Source: Diploptera punctata
Taxonomy: Eukaryota > Arthropoda > Insecta > Blattodea > Blaberidae
DNA length: 64,000 nt
Assembly: GCA_030220185.1 (NCBI GenBank)
Contig: JASPKZ010007534.1
Coordinates: 557,001 to 621,000 of the forward strand
Direction: 5' to 3'
Numbering within the stretch: the stretch's first letter is position 1; every line of letters begins with the position of its first letter. The notes under the pieces are model-generated. The model was not told where the DNA came from and did not search any database. It saw nothing but the letters and a program-made list of their open reading frames with translations. Position numbers and translations under genes: made by a program. Positions 10,199 through 24,622 of this stretch are shown piece by piece.

Positions 10199-13100
10199 CT
10201 GCAACATAACAAGATAATTTTGTTGAGTTGTTTCTTGACTCACCTCATACTTCTTAACTCCCTCGCAGATCTAGATTTCGTCACTGTATTTGTGACATTC
10301 TCAATGCTGTTCACGTTCACAACTGACATCCAATGGTCTCCTCTCCTGCAGATTGACATCCGCGCCATCTGATGGCTGACCAACAAACTTCCAAATCAAT
10401 CCCCTCTCCTTATCAAAATTTTGAAATACTCGGTGATAAGGAGAGGGGATTGATTTGGAAGTTCGTCGGTCAGCCATCAGATGGCACGGATGGCAATCTG
10501 CAGGAGAGGAGACCATTGGACGTCAGTTGTGAACGTGAACAGCATTGAGAATGTCACAAATACAGTGATGAAATCTGGATCTGCGAGGGAGTTAAGAAGT
10601 ATGAGGTGAGTCAAGAAACAACTCAACAAAATTAAAATAAACCTCATAGTGTTATTTGCTACCTACATAACTTAACAGAAAATGTTGGCAAGGTTTTATC
10701 AAGGCCCTATGCTTCTCAGTGGAGTGACCAGCACTACTACTGCTACTTAGAGCATCAGCATGTGAAGCTGAAGGTTTGGGGTTTGATTCCCAGTTCAGAC
10801 AGAAATTTTTCTCTTTACCATTGATTAAAGGAGTTGTGTTTAGAAAGGAGTACCTTGAGTGTTGTGAACATGATGCCAAGCTCTCCGTTGTGCAGGTGCG
10901 GCTCCATGAAGTCCTCAATGAAGTGGATCTCAGAGCCGAGTTGAAGTATACGCGATCTTACAACCACAAAATGGAAAACTGGGAACAAGTCGTCCATCGT
11001 CCACAAGTAGGACATTCCAAGCTGCTGCTGCACCACCTGCACAGAACAGACATCACCATGACTCTCAGAACAGATATGGTTCACATAACAGACATAAGCA
11101 CAGACATGGTTCACAGAATAGACATTAGCACAGATATGGTTTACAGAAAATATAGCTCATACAACAGACATGCACACAGAAAAGATATTAGCACAGGCAT
11201 GGCTCACAGAATAGGGATCAGTTCAGATATGGTTCACAGAACAGACATAAGCACAGACATGGTTCACAGAATAGACATTGCACAGATATGATTTACAGAA
11301 AATATAGCTCATACAACAGACATGCACACAGAAAAGATATTAGCACAGGCATGGCTCTCAGAATAGGGATCAGTTCAGATATGGTTCACAGAACAGACAT
11401 AAGCACAGACATGGTTCACAGAATAGACATTAGCACAGATATGGTTTACAGAAAATATGGCTCATAGAACAGACATGCACACAGAAAAGATATTAGCACA
11501 GGCATGGCTCACAGAATAGAGATCAGTTCAGATATGGTTCACAGAACAGACATAAGCACAGACATGGTTCACAGAATAGACATTAGCACATATATGGTTT
11601 ACAGAAAATATGGCTCATAGAACAGACATGCACACAAAAAAGATATTAACACAGGCATGGCTCACAGAATAGAGATCAGTTCAGATATGGTTCACATAAC
11701 AGACATAAGCACAGACATGGTTCACAGAATAGACATTAGCACAGATATGGTTTACAGAAAATATGGCTCATAGAACAGACATGCACACAGAAAAGATATT
11801 AGCACAGGCATGGCTCACAGAATAGAGATCAGTTCAGATATGGTTCACAGAACAGACATAAGCACAGACATGGTTCACAGAATAGACATTAGCACATATA
11901 TGGTTTACAGAAAATATGGCTCATAGAACAGACATGCACACAAAAAAGATATTAACACAGGCATGGCTCACAGAATAGAGATCAGTTCAGATATGGTTCA
12001 CAGAACAGACATAAGCACATACATGGTTCACAGAATAGACATTAGCACAGATATGGTTTACAGAAAATATGGCTCATAGAACAGACATGCACACAGAAAA
12101 GATATTAGCACAGGCATGGCTCACAGAATAGAGATCAGTTCAGATATGGTTCACAGAACAGACATAAGCACAGACATGGTTCACAGAATAGACATTAGCA
12201 CATATATGGTTTACAGAAAATATGGCTCATAGAACAGACATGCACACAGAAAAGATATTAACACAGGCATGGCTCACAGAATAGAGATCAGTTCAGATAT
12301 GGTTCACAGAACAGACATAAGCACATACATGGTTCACAGAATAGACATTAGCACATATATGGTTTACAGAAAATATGGCTCATAGAACAGACATGCACAC
12401 AGAAAATATATTAACACAGGCATGGCTCACAGAATAGAGATCAGTTCAGATATGGTTCACAGAACAGACATAAGCACAGACATGGTTCACAGAATAGACA
12501 TTAGCACATATATGGTTTACAGAAAATATGGCTCATAGAACAGACATGCACACAGAAAAGATATTACACAGGCATGGCTCTCAGAATAGAGATCAGTTCA
12601 GATATGGTTCACAGAACAGACATAAGCACAGACATGGTTCACAGAATAGACATTAGCACATATATGGTTTACAGAAAATATGGCTCATAGAACAGACATG
12701 CACACAGAAAAGATATTAACACAGGCATGGCTCTCAGAATAGAGATCAGTTCAGATATGGTTCACAGAACAGACATAAGCACAGACATGGTTCACAGAAT
12801 AGACATTAGCACATATATGGTTTACAGAAAATATGGCTCATAGAACAGACATGCACACAGAAAAGATATTAACACAGGCATGGCTCACAGAATAGAGATC
12901 AGTTCAGATATGGTTCACAGAACAGACATAAGCACATACATGGTTCAAAGAACAGACATTATCATAGACACTGAAAATGGTTAATCAGAAAAGACATCAG
13001 TACAGACACACAAGATGGCTTATCAGAACAGACACATAGACACGACTCACAGAACAGATATTAGCATACATAGAACAGGCTAGTTCATCAGAACAGACAT

Positions 13101-16100
13101 CAACACGTATACACACACTGGCTCATCAGAATAGATATCAGATTAAACATGGATCACAGAACATACATTAGCACAGATAAACTGGCTCATCAGAACAGAC
13201 ATCACATATATATGTCTCAAAGAACAGTCAACAACACAGACAATAGGTCACAGAAGAGACATCAGCATAGATACATCAGAAGGAGATGGCTCATAGAACA
13301 GACATCAGTACAGACACAAGAAGTGGCTCACCAGAACAGACATAGCTCACAAAATAGACACATAGACACGACCCACAGAACAGACATTAGCTTACACAAC
13401 AAGCATTAGCATAGACTGACTCATCAGAACAGACATCACAGAGATATGACTCAAAGAACAGACAACACAGACAATGGACTCATCAGAACAGACATCACAG
13501 AGATATGACTCAAAGAACAGACAACACAGACAATGGGTCACAGAACAGACATCAGCATATATACATCAGAAGGAGATGGCTCATAGAACAGACACAAGAA
13601 GTGGCTCATCAGAACATAGTTCCCAAAATAGATACACAGACATGACTCACAGAAGAGACATTAGCATACACAATAGGCATTAGCACAGACTGACTCATCA
13701 GAACAGACATAATCAAGATATGGCTCAAAGAACAGACAACAACACAGATAATGGGTCACAGAACAGACATCAACATAGATATAGAAACTGGTTCATCAGA
13801 AAGAGATGGCTCATAGAACAGATATCAGTACAGAAACAAGGAGTGGCTCATCAGAACAGACATAACTCATAAAATAGACATGACTCACAGAACATACTGG
13901 CTCATCAGAACAGATATCAGCACATAAACACAGAATGACTCAGCAGGACAGACATCAGTATATACATTAGCACATACATGAGAACAGAACATGGCTCACC
14001 TTAGTCATCTGTCTGAAAGTGTTTCTGATAACAAGCAGCTTCTCAAATGGAGAGAAAGTTGTCTTCAACTGTTGCAGAGTTTCCACAGCTTCACTGAACT
14101 GCCGATCACTGTTCTGAGTCTTCTCTGACATCACCCAGAACTTCCTGAAACACACCCACACATCCAACCTCAGTTACTCGGTTCAACTGTTATAGAAAAT
14201 GTCACTGTGAGGAATAATTTAAAATTTAAAACAAAATTCTTTTTTATATCTGAAGAGAAAAATTATACGCTCACACTGGGGCTTGAACCAAGGACCTTTG
14301 ACTTTCTGAGTGAAAGAATATCTCAGGAACGTCAAGAAAGGGGAAGTAGAAAAATCTGTTGTGGCTGCCCATGCATGGTCCGAAAAACATTTTAACGAAA
14401 AGAAGGCTAAATTATTAAAACAAATAGAAAAACCAAAAGAACTCACTGTTTGGGGAAAAAATTTACATAAAAAAAAACAAAAAGGAGAAATTAATGAACT
14501 TTGAAATTCACAGGGAAAATTACCTGATTTTGAGGTTTTTTAGACTACCAACAGAGGGAGTGAGAGGCGGCTCTTCAAGATGACAGAAGAACGGTCACAA
14601 AATTACTGAAGATGGAACTGATGTGTGAAGTTGTGAAACTAGTTCAAAAAATGAGGTGAGTGATAAAGAATTTTACCTAAAATTGAAACTAGCCTTTGAG
14701 ATATCTACCATTATGAGGTCATGTTAAAATATATTCAAATTAATTTATATAAATTGTAAATTACGTCATAGTGTTACTTGGCGAGTGTAATTGAAAAGGT
14801 GAAGTAACTAACTTGTCAATGCCGAGGAAAGTGAGTAGTGTGAGGTCAGACTGTCTGTTCCACTTGAGTAACCTCTTCCAGTAAGCATCGTCCTCCTCCT
14901 TGTTGTGCAGGGCGTACAACACAAACAGCGCAGAGTGGATCCTGGGCAGCAGGATCGGATGTAGCAGAGATGTGGCACTTACCACCTCACTATAACACAA
15001 CAATCACATTTGTTTTATATGCAACTCTAACCTCAATCTAAAGTGGCATATCTAAGCTAATATTAACATTAAATTTGAGTTGTTTTTTGAGTCACCTCAT
15101 ATTTCTTGACTTCTATGCAGAGCCAGGTTACGTCACAGAATTCGTGACATTATCGATGCATCACCAAGACCACAACTGTTGTCTTGCAGTTGTCTCTCTT
15201 GCAAATTGATTTCTACACTCTCTGTTGGCTGACCAATGATCTTCCAAAACAATCCCCTCTCATTTTGACCGGGTATTTCAAAATTTGTTTTTTTATTTGG
15301 AAGTTCATTGGTCAGCCAACAGAGAGCGTAGAAATCAATTTGCAAGAGAGACAACCGCAAGACGGCAGTTGTGATCATGGTGATGCATCGATAATGTCAC
15401 AAATTCTGTGACGAAACCTGGGTCTGCATAAAAGTCAAGAAATATGAGGTGAGTCAAAAAACAACTCAAATTTAATTAAAATACACCTCAACTTAGTAAT
15501 TAAACTTAATTAAGTACTTGTTTATCGTAAGTAATGTCACGAGTGATTTCTAAATCATCAATAAATTCACGAGCCAGGAAGAGACGAGAGGATTTATCTA
15601 GAAGATAAATGTTAAATGCGGGAACGTATTTCTCATCACTGCTAATGTCCCCAAAGAATGTACTCTCAAAAAAATAATTTATATCAGATTACGTGTGGGA
15701 TTTTATCTGTTACTCATAACTACAAAACTACTCTAGCAGATACTGTGTTTGTTTTGTTGCAACGCAAATGGATACGTACATTCTAATTAGTAAATGAAAG
15801 TTACGTTCCATAACTAACTCACTAGAACACTAGAACTATCAAACCTGTAGGTTCACGGCTACATGGACACAACTCCAAACTCCAAGCACGACAGGCAAGA
15901 CCCTTGGCCTACCAGCCGGCTACTGGTATCACATCCACATGAGTTATTCTCAGACATAGACGATCATCAAGTGACATGTGGTCAGCATGTCGGGTCCCCC
16001 AGCCGTTACAGCTGATCTTCTCAACTTGGAGCCGCTACTTATTGTAACTACCCAAATGACTCATGATTCTGGGTGGGCACCAGTCCCATATTGACCAAAA

Positions 16101-19100
16101 TTTCATGAAAAAATATCTTCCCCCATGGGGTCTTGAACCAGAGCCAGTCCTGTAGCTATGCACCATAGTATCTGGCCTTAACCACTCGGTTATGGCACAG
16201 GACACAAACTCTCCATATAACCCTATTCTGAGCTAATGCAAGTGACACAACATACTGACCTGTCCTGCTCGGTGCCTGTGTTCTCTGCCAGCTGCAGCTC
16301 ATGGCCTGGAGGGGGCAGTGCTGGGAACAGAACACGCACGATGTCGTACAAGCGAGATGTGATTGAATGTAGCTCCGAGACAGCATGGCTCAGCAGTAGG
16401 GGATGCACTCTTACACCTCCATATGTAGCTGTGTATGCAGTGGTGACTTCACTCAACAACCTGCCCAGCGGGTGGTGCTGGCTCTCACAGGCCTATGCAA
16501 GTAGTTTGTATTGTTTTAATGACAAACAATATTATGATGTAAATTATATAAACTTTGAGACCTCAGCTCAAAAAATAAGTCAGGTGAGAAAAGGATATTT
16601 TATGAGGTGAGGTGAGAAAGTTTCCAATTCATTTATATGAATTAGGATTACAACAACTGTAGTACGGATAATCTTTTAATCTAATATATAAATTAAATTA
16701 AACTCATAGTGATTTATTGCTATAACATTTCAAAATAAATCAAAGGGAACCAATACATATAACAGGAGGAGTTAGACAAGGTTGTCCACTATCAACTACT
16801 CTTTTTAACATTTATTTCGACGACATGATAAGATCATGGAAGCAAATGACGACTGGGGGAATTAACTTAGGAAATGCAGTAATAAAAACAGTAGCCTTTG
16901 CAGATGACCAGATTTTAATATCAAAAACAGAGGATGAACTACTAAGAATGCTATATAAACTAAATGAAACATAAAAAAATACAACATGGAAATAACATCA
17001 GAAAAATAAAAAACAATGGTCTTCAAGGGCGCTCATCCAGTTCGGACAAAGATAATATTAGAAAATAAACCAATAGAACAAGTGGTAAGATATAACTTCC
17101 TAGGTTGCAAAATATCATACACAGCGGAAACAGATATAAATAACAAACTAAATAAGTTTAATTATATAACAGGAACACTAAAACGAACTTTGAAAAATAA
17201 AGCCAGAAAAGACTCTATAATGAAATTATACAAGACAATGGCAGTGCCTATTATTACTTATGGATCCGAAACATGGACAGTGACAACACAACAATCTGCC
17301 AGAATACAAGCTGCTGAAATGAGATTCCTCAGATCAATCAAAGAACAGACAAAAAACAACACAGAAATAAGACAACAACTAAAAGTAGAGGAATTAAACA
17401 CAACACTAGTGAAATACAGAACAAACTGGAAAGAACACTTGGCAAGGATGACTGAGAATAGAATACCGAAAGCAGCATACAGCTATTCACACGAGGAAGA
17501 AGAAGTTTGGGAAGACCAAGGAAAAGATGGAAAGAGCAGCAATTTAGAGCCAGAACAGGCTAGTACATAAGCCTAAACCGTGAAGAAGAAGAAGAGCATT
17601 TCAAAATAATCTTGATGTTCACCTTGGAGAGGTAAGACTGCAGCTCCAGGTACGACTCCTTGTCCAGTGAGTCTCTACCAAACTGCGGTATGGTGTCCAG
17701 GTGGTCGCCCGCGCAGCTGGCTCTCGTCTCGTGCTGCGATGTGTTTATAAACACTGCTACATTCTCCCAGGCTCTCTGCACCTCCCCACTCGTCCTGCCA
17801 ACCTTCCCACCAGTCTGCTCTGATATACCCAGATGTTGGTAACACTGCCGGAATATTGCCTTCCATTTCTGGTTTGCACCAACACATAATTTCCCAAACG
17901 AACTGAAAAATTTGAACAGATATAATATATTGACTTAGGCTTCCACGGCCAGAGTTAGTTACTATGATGATCTTGTAGAAGATTTCCAGGCTGTTGGCCG
18001 TGGTCTTGAGGCTTGTAGTTCCCCGACGTTTCGCTAGAGACTGCATTCGACATCCTCAAAGGTTGTCTTGAGTTTCAAGCCTCTAGACAACGGCCAACAG
18101 CCTGGAAATCTTCTTCAAGATAGACATAATATGATTGTTATTCCTACAAATATTATTTCTTGATTATAAAGATAAAATCATTTTCATTACCGTGTTATAA
18201 GCAGTTACTTGAAAGTTGAATATTGATTTAAACACAAAATTTAAGTTATGGTCATTTTGAGTACCTATCCGATAAGAATAATAAAGAATTAAATAGTTTT
18301 TCAGCTTGTATTCTTTAACATTCTTACCTCATATGTTTATTCTTTTACCGAATTTCCCTGTCCTAGTACTACCTTGGTTTCCTAGATGTCAGTATGAGGC
18401 GGAACGCTGACCACGGGCCACTCAAAATGACATCTATACGAAAACAAGTGTAACTAATGTTAATATTATTCGTTTTTAAACACCTTAATGATGGACAAAT
18501 TATATTTGAAAAGAAAAATATACGCCTAGACTGGGGTTTGAACCCAGGACCTTTGACTTTCTATGTCAATGCTCATCCATCAGATGCGTATATTTTTCTT
18601 TTCAAATATAAAGTGTAACTAAATTAATATGGTTCAAATTCTTCCCTGTAGGGGGAGAGCGCCTAAATCTCTGTAAAGGGAAAACATAGGCTTACAATAC
18701 AAAAAAAAATGTTTATTCTGTTGGTGATCATTTCAAAGCTATTGCCCCATCTTCAGCTTGTTCACAAACTGTTTTTTTTTCTTCAAGTTGTCGGCCATGG
18801 ATCTGTGTTCCAAAGAACTTGGTAATGAGGCTCCTTTCTCCAAGAATTTCAAAGTTCATAATTTTCTCCTTGTTCTCATTACCGAGTTCTTTGGAACACA
18901 GATGCAGGGCCGACATCTTGAAGAAAAGAAAAAAACCAGTTGGTGAACAAGCTGAAGATGGAGCAATAGTTTTGAAACAATCGTCCAACAGAATAAACAT
19001 ATGAGGTAAGAATGTTAAAGAATACAAACTCAAATATTAAATTAAATTGGAGTGCAAGAGAGCGAATGATTTCATTATCAAGTGCTCGACATTAGATACC

Positions 19101-22100
19101 AACCAACCATATTAAATTAAACCTCATAATGTAACTTCCTAATGATTTTAAAATTAAATAGTTGCCCTGAAAAGAGATCAAAAAGAGCTACAAAAATTCA
19201 AAAATTGGGTTTTCAGTAGATTAGTGATCCATCAGGAGAGTATCACGACATGGTGCATGTAAAACTATCCATATTCTTTTAAAAGTTGTCTTTCAAGTGA
19301 ATCGTGATCTATATGTAACAGAATGGGAGAAGCAGTTAGTCAAGTCATGAGTAGCAGTGCAGAAAAACAATTATTGCACATTCCACCACAGTTCCGTTAA
19401 TTCTAATTAGAATCTTAGAGAAATTGAGTGAAACAATCAAATGAATCGTGAATTCTTCTCACCTCATACTTCTATGTTTTTTTTAAACACAGCACCGCAG
19501 TATCGGCGACCATCATCACCATCATCAGCTGTTTTCACGACTGTCAATTTTTTCTTTTGCCGGTAATTATCCAAACTGCCATCTGGTGTTCTTTTGAAGG
19601 AATCATTTTCTAAACTGCCATCTATTGTATTTTTGAAGAACTTTGTAATCAAGCTTGGTTCGCCCGGAATCTCAAAGTTCATCGTTCTAGCATGGTTTTT
19701 TTTTTTAATATGTATTTTTTCCCAAACTGTTAAATCCAAAGGTTTGGATAGATGTTCAAAAGTTTTGCTTCTTTTTCAATTCTATGATTCTCTAATAAAC
19801 TATGTGCTGCTATAGCTGATTTTTCAATTTCTCCATTCTTTATGTTTCTAAAGTGTTCTTTTTTACAAGTTTCCAAGTTCTGTGCTGTTCAAGTGCTGTG
19901 TTTAAAAAAACGTACAAGTATGAGATAAGAAGAATTCACAATTCATTTGATTCTTATCAATAAAACCTCATAATGTTAAAAATTCCCACATTTATGAAAG
20001 CAGAATAACGGCTTGTGAAATGAGATTCATGCGCAGAACAGCGGGTTACACCAGATGAATCGGAAAAGGAACACCGATATCTTAAAAGAATTGAAGACTA
20101 CGTCAATTTTGGAATATATTAAACAGTACCAACTAAATTGGAAACACCATCTAGAAAGAATGAGTTCAAATCGGATCCCCAAAGCTGTTTATAATTATAT
20201 ACCACGAGGACGAAGATCTCTGGGCCGTCCTATGAAACGCTGGAGGGAAAATTTTCTATAGGATCATAACAGGCCTTGGCCTAATGCTTGGAAGAAAGAA
20301 GAAATTATATTAAATTGAGTGAAAATAAAGACACAAAGAATGCAACAATGGAAAATAAATGCTGAACACTGATTCAGTTAATTTTTTTAAATTGAATCAG
20401 TGTTCAATATGTATTTTCTGTTTCTTATTGTAGCATTTTTAGTTAAATATGGGTTAGATCATTTTTCCACTCTACGGAGATAGATCACTTTTGCACTCAA
20501 TTCTGTATTCAATTGTTAATATTCAGTTATTTTGCCTTCAAATTGTCTGTATATGTTTCCAATAGGATGAGAGATTAAAATGTATGTGATATAATAAAGG
20601 TAACAGCCTCAAAATGTACATTATGTAATTTTTTTTTCACTTTCCCAACAATTTGTAGTTTATGGGTTAGATCTGTTTTTGGAGAACTATTCAATATTAT
20701 CAAAATTAAAAAAAAACAACCCCGTCAGAGGTCCTCATCTAGGGGATATGTGGATGGCGACCACAAGGTGCCCAAGCTGTGCAAAACATTTCTTCCACTT
20801 ACTTGTGTTTTGCACTCTTTTAACTTTACTATCTAACCTCTCTTGGTTAACTCTTGTTTTTTTATGCCAATGCTATTAGGGCATCCGAGGGCTAGGGAGT
20901 CTTTCCTTTCTTCCATTTCTTCTTTCCTTTATTTTCTTTTCTTCTGCAGAAAAGCCTGACCAGAGGCTATAAGATGGCAGCCCATCACTGGTCTTGCCTT
21001 CCTTTGGCCAGCAACCAATCGAAGGGACTATTATTATGCTTTCAAGTCTTATACGAGAATTTCCCTCAAACGCTGGAGGGAAAATTTTCTATAGGATCGT
21101 AACAGGCCTTGGCCTAATATTGGAAGGAAGAAGAAGAAGAAGAAGAAAAAAACAACCTCAATAGGTACATCCATACATAGTGTTCTGTCCAAGAGCAGGT
21201 CTTTCACTGCAAACTCAGCATTCTCCACTCTTTCCTAAATTCAGCTTTCATTTTTTATCAGCATACAAACCATTTATTTTAATATTGTCTATCATCTGAT
21301 GTCTTTTTCTGCCTCTAACTTTCTTCTAGAGCATCCTTCAGCAGGCAGCTTCTTCTTAGCCAGTGGCCAATCCAATTTCTTTTCCTCTTCTTTATGAGTT
21401 CCAGCATTGTTCTTCCTTCACCCACTCTGTCTAGCACATCTTTATTTTTTTTTTATTTTGTCTGTCCATTTTATACGTTCCATGCTTCTCCATATTCACA
21501 TCTCAAAAGCTTCCAGTCAGTTTTCCTCATTCCATCGTAATGTCCAAATCTCTGCATCATACAATGTTATACTCCTCATAAAGCACTTCACTAGCCTCTT
21601 CCGTAATTCTTTTGCCAAAGGTCTGCAGAAAATGCTTCTGTTGTTAAAAGCTTGTTTTGCCATTGCTATCCTCTGCTTTACTTCTTGACCACAGTTCATG
21701 TTACTACTGATAGCACAACCCAAGTATTTGAAGCTCTCCACTTGCTCAATGGCCTCATGTTTATCTTCCTTGGTTTCCTTCCTATAATCATGGCCTTCGT
21801 CTTATTTATATTTATCTTCATCCCAATAATCCTCGCACTTGTCATTTAGCTCCATCAGCATGTTCCTCAATGTCATTGCATCTTCTGCTAGCAAAGCCAT
21901 ATCATCAGCAAATCTTACGCACTTTATACTTCTTCCTCCCATGTTTACGCCTCTCGTATTGCTGAAGCAGTTCTTCATTAGGTCTCCCAGGTAGATGTTG
22001 AGAAGAGTAGGTGACAGAGGACATCCTTGCCTTATCCCCCTTCTAATTTCTTCTCCTATCTTCACTTTTATTCGCTTGCGCCATGCGATCCTACCAACCT

Positions 22101-24552
22101 TTTTTTTTATAACATTGAGTTTGAAAGTTTTGAGTGACTATATCAACATTCCTTTGTCCGGGCCCATAGAAGGCAAAGATTAATCCACCTTTCCTTTGTA
22201 AATTACTTAACATATAGTACTGAATGCTAAACAGTATTATAATTACTTATGAAAAAGAAAAAGAACACATAATCAACGTAGCCACGAAAAATGGTTTTGC
22301 TATAAAAATGATACTCAAAAAAATAAACAAGTTCAAAACACAAAAATTTATTAATCAAAGCACTCTTCTAAAAGTAAAAGAAGATAATGTAAAATTCAGA
22401 AAATTCACATATCATCCATTAAAACACCACAAGTTTCAAAAAATTTTTAAAGATTTCAACATAAGGTTAGCACCCAAAAATGACTACAGCATCAGTAGAC
22501 TGATTAGACCTAATAAGAATGAGAAAATTAAAGAAGAAAAACAAATCAGGGATTTATCAAATTAAATGTGAAGAATGTGAGAAATTCTACATAGGAAAAA
22601 CTAAGAGAAATTTGAAAACTAGAGTGAAAGAACATCTCAGGAATGTCAAGAAAGGGGAAGTAGAAAAATCTGCAGTGGCTGCCCATGCATGTCTGAAAAA
22701 CATCTTATCGAGAAAGAAGCTAAATTATTAAAACAAATAGAAAAACCTAAAGAACTTACTGTTTGGGAAAAGATCTACATTCAAAAGAGCGAAAAGAAGA
22801 AATTAATGAACTTTGAAATTCCAGGTGAGAATGACCTGGTTTCGAGGTTTTTCAGTCAGCCAATGGAAGGAGAGAAGGACAACTCTTCAAGACGACAGAA
22901 GAACGGTCGTGATGATACTGAGGATGGAACAGAAACTATGTTCCGAAACTAGTTTATAATCAAATAAGAAGAACAATATGAGGTGAGTGATAAAAATATT
23001 TTACCTTAAAGTATTATAATTGTGAAAGCTAGAAGAAAAAAGGGGATTAACTTGGCTTGAGAAAGCTTTAGAATATAAATCAATAGAAAACATGACTGGC
23101 TACACAATTAGTAAACATTCGTTAACTAAAAAAAAATTAATTTTTAATGAAAATCATGAGTCAGATAATTCAAATACAAATAATATAACAAACATTTATT
23201 TTCTTGACCATTGAAAGAAAAGATATGAATGAAATAATATAAATTAACAAACTCGGTCATCAATAATTCAAAAAGTCAATAATAATAATAATAATAATAT
23301 TCATACATACATACACACACACACAATCCAGTCCAGCCGAGGGCTAGGGTCCACAGTCCTGGTTGCCCTACCCTGGCTTGTGGGACTGATGAAACCAAAC
23401 AGCTCCTTCGAGCTACAGTCGAACTGACCACGACGATCCCAAAGTTGATGATGACCCTGATATTAACTTGCACAGCTTATTTGAGGCTTTTCATAACAAG
23501 GGGAAGTTGTGCAGTCACACGCAGCACATAAAGAAGGAAGGGGGAGGTACGTAGGAGAGAGGAAAACGAAGACAGGAATTTGGCACTGTTCTATAAGGTC
23601 ACTGTAGAGCAGAGCCGTCCAAACTATGGCCCGCGATGGCTTTTCATATGGCCTGCCTAAGCACGGAAATGAACAAATTAATTTTATATTTTAAATTTAG
23701 ATTTTAAAATGTAACATCTAGTTTGGACATCCCTGTATGAAATTCAGAGCATAGGAATGTGGGGTTGAGGTGTCACTGCTTCTCTTGAAAATGCAGTAGA
23801 GTTGATTCATCCCTTATTTACCATTTTCTTCCCCACTCCAAGCTTTGAACATTACTTATTTCGCTTGTTGTATTGTCAAATCAAACAGTAGCCTGTGCAC
23901 GGAATAGTTGTAAAAATAGTGTTGATTTAAACTGAGAAAATGCTTTCAAAAAAACACCAAATTGATTCCGAGTGCAGTAAGTTTAACGAATTCTGGACCA
24001 GGAAGTACTTTGTGAAGGAGCATAAAAACAAAGTATTAGGGTTATTTGTAAATATATTAAGTTTTGTGCCCTTTTTTACAATTTTAATTGCAGCATTGTA
24101 TTATAAACGTTTTAACATTCTTCTGTACAATATTTTTATTATTAAATTAACATTTCTCTCTGAAAGATAAATTATATTTGAAGAGAAAAATTTTCGCCTA
24201 GACCGAGACTGAACCCGGGACCTTTGGCTTGCTGGGCCAAATGCTCTACCAACTGAGCTACCGAGGCGAGTTACGATCTAGATGCAAATTTTTCTCTTAT
24301 ATACGTTGTAATTCCCTCTCACCAAATGCTTTTGAAACCATTGTTTCTATCTTTGAATATATAGATAGAAACAATGGTTTCAAAAGCATTTGGTGAGAGG
24401 GAATTACAACGTACATAAGAGAAAAATTTGCGTCTAGATATTAAGTCGCGTCGGTAGCTCAGTTGGTAGAGCATTTGGCCCGGGTTCGAGTCTCGGTCTA
24501 GGCGAAAATTTTTCTCTTCAAATATTCTTCTGTATGTTCATGTAATTTTATT

Positions 24553-24622
<70 letters not shown>

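Larger units (their letters stand above)
18320..19140. mobile_element. PLE-end inverted repeat split by a SINE
   Basis: CTCATATGTTTATTCT at 18330 continues after the SINE at 18712. The right arm ends AACATATGAGGTAAG near 19008. Both arms carry CTGAAGATGG..GAAA-type motifs. The expected end, AAACCTCATAATG, is displaced to 19122 by a 62-bp insert. Confidence 0.75.

Noticed and set aside
10776..11291. 171-codon plus-strand frame
   Set aside because: It runs antisense through exon 14 and into the minisatellite; its sequence is the translated repeat.
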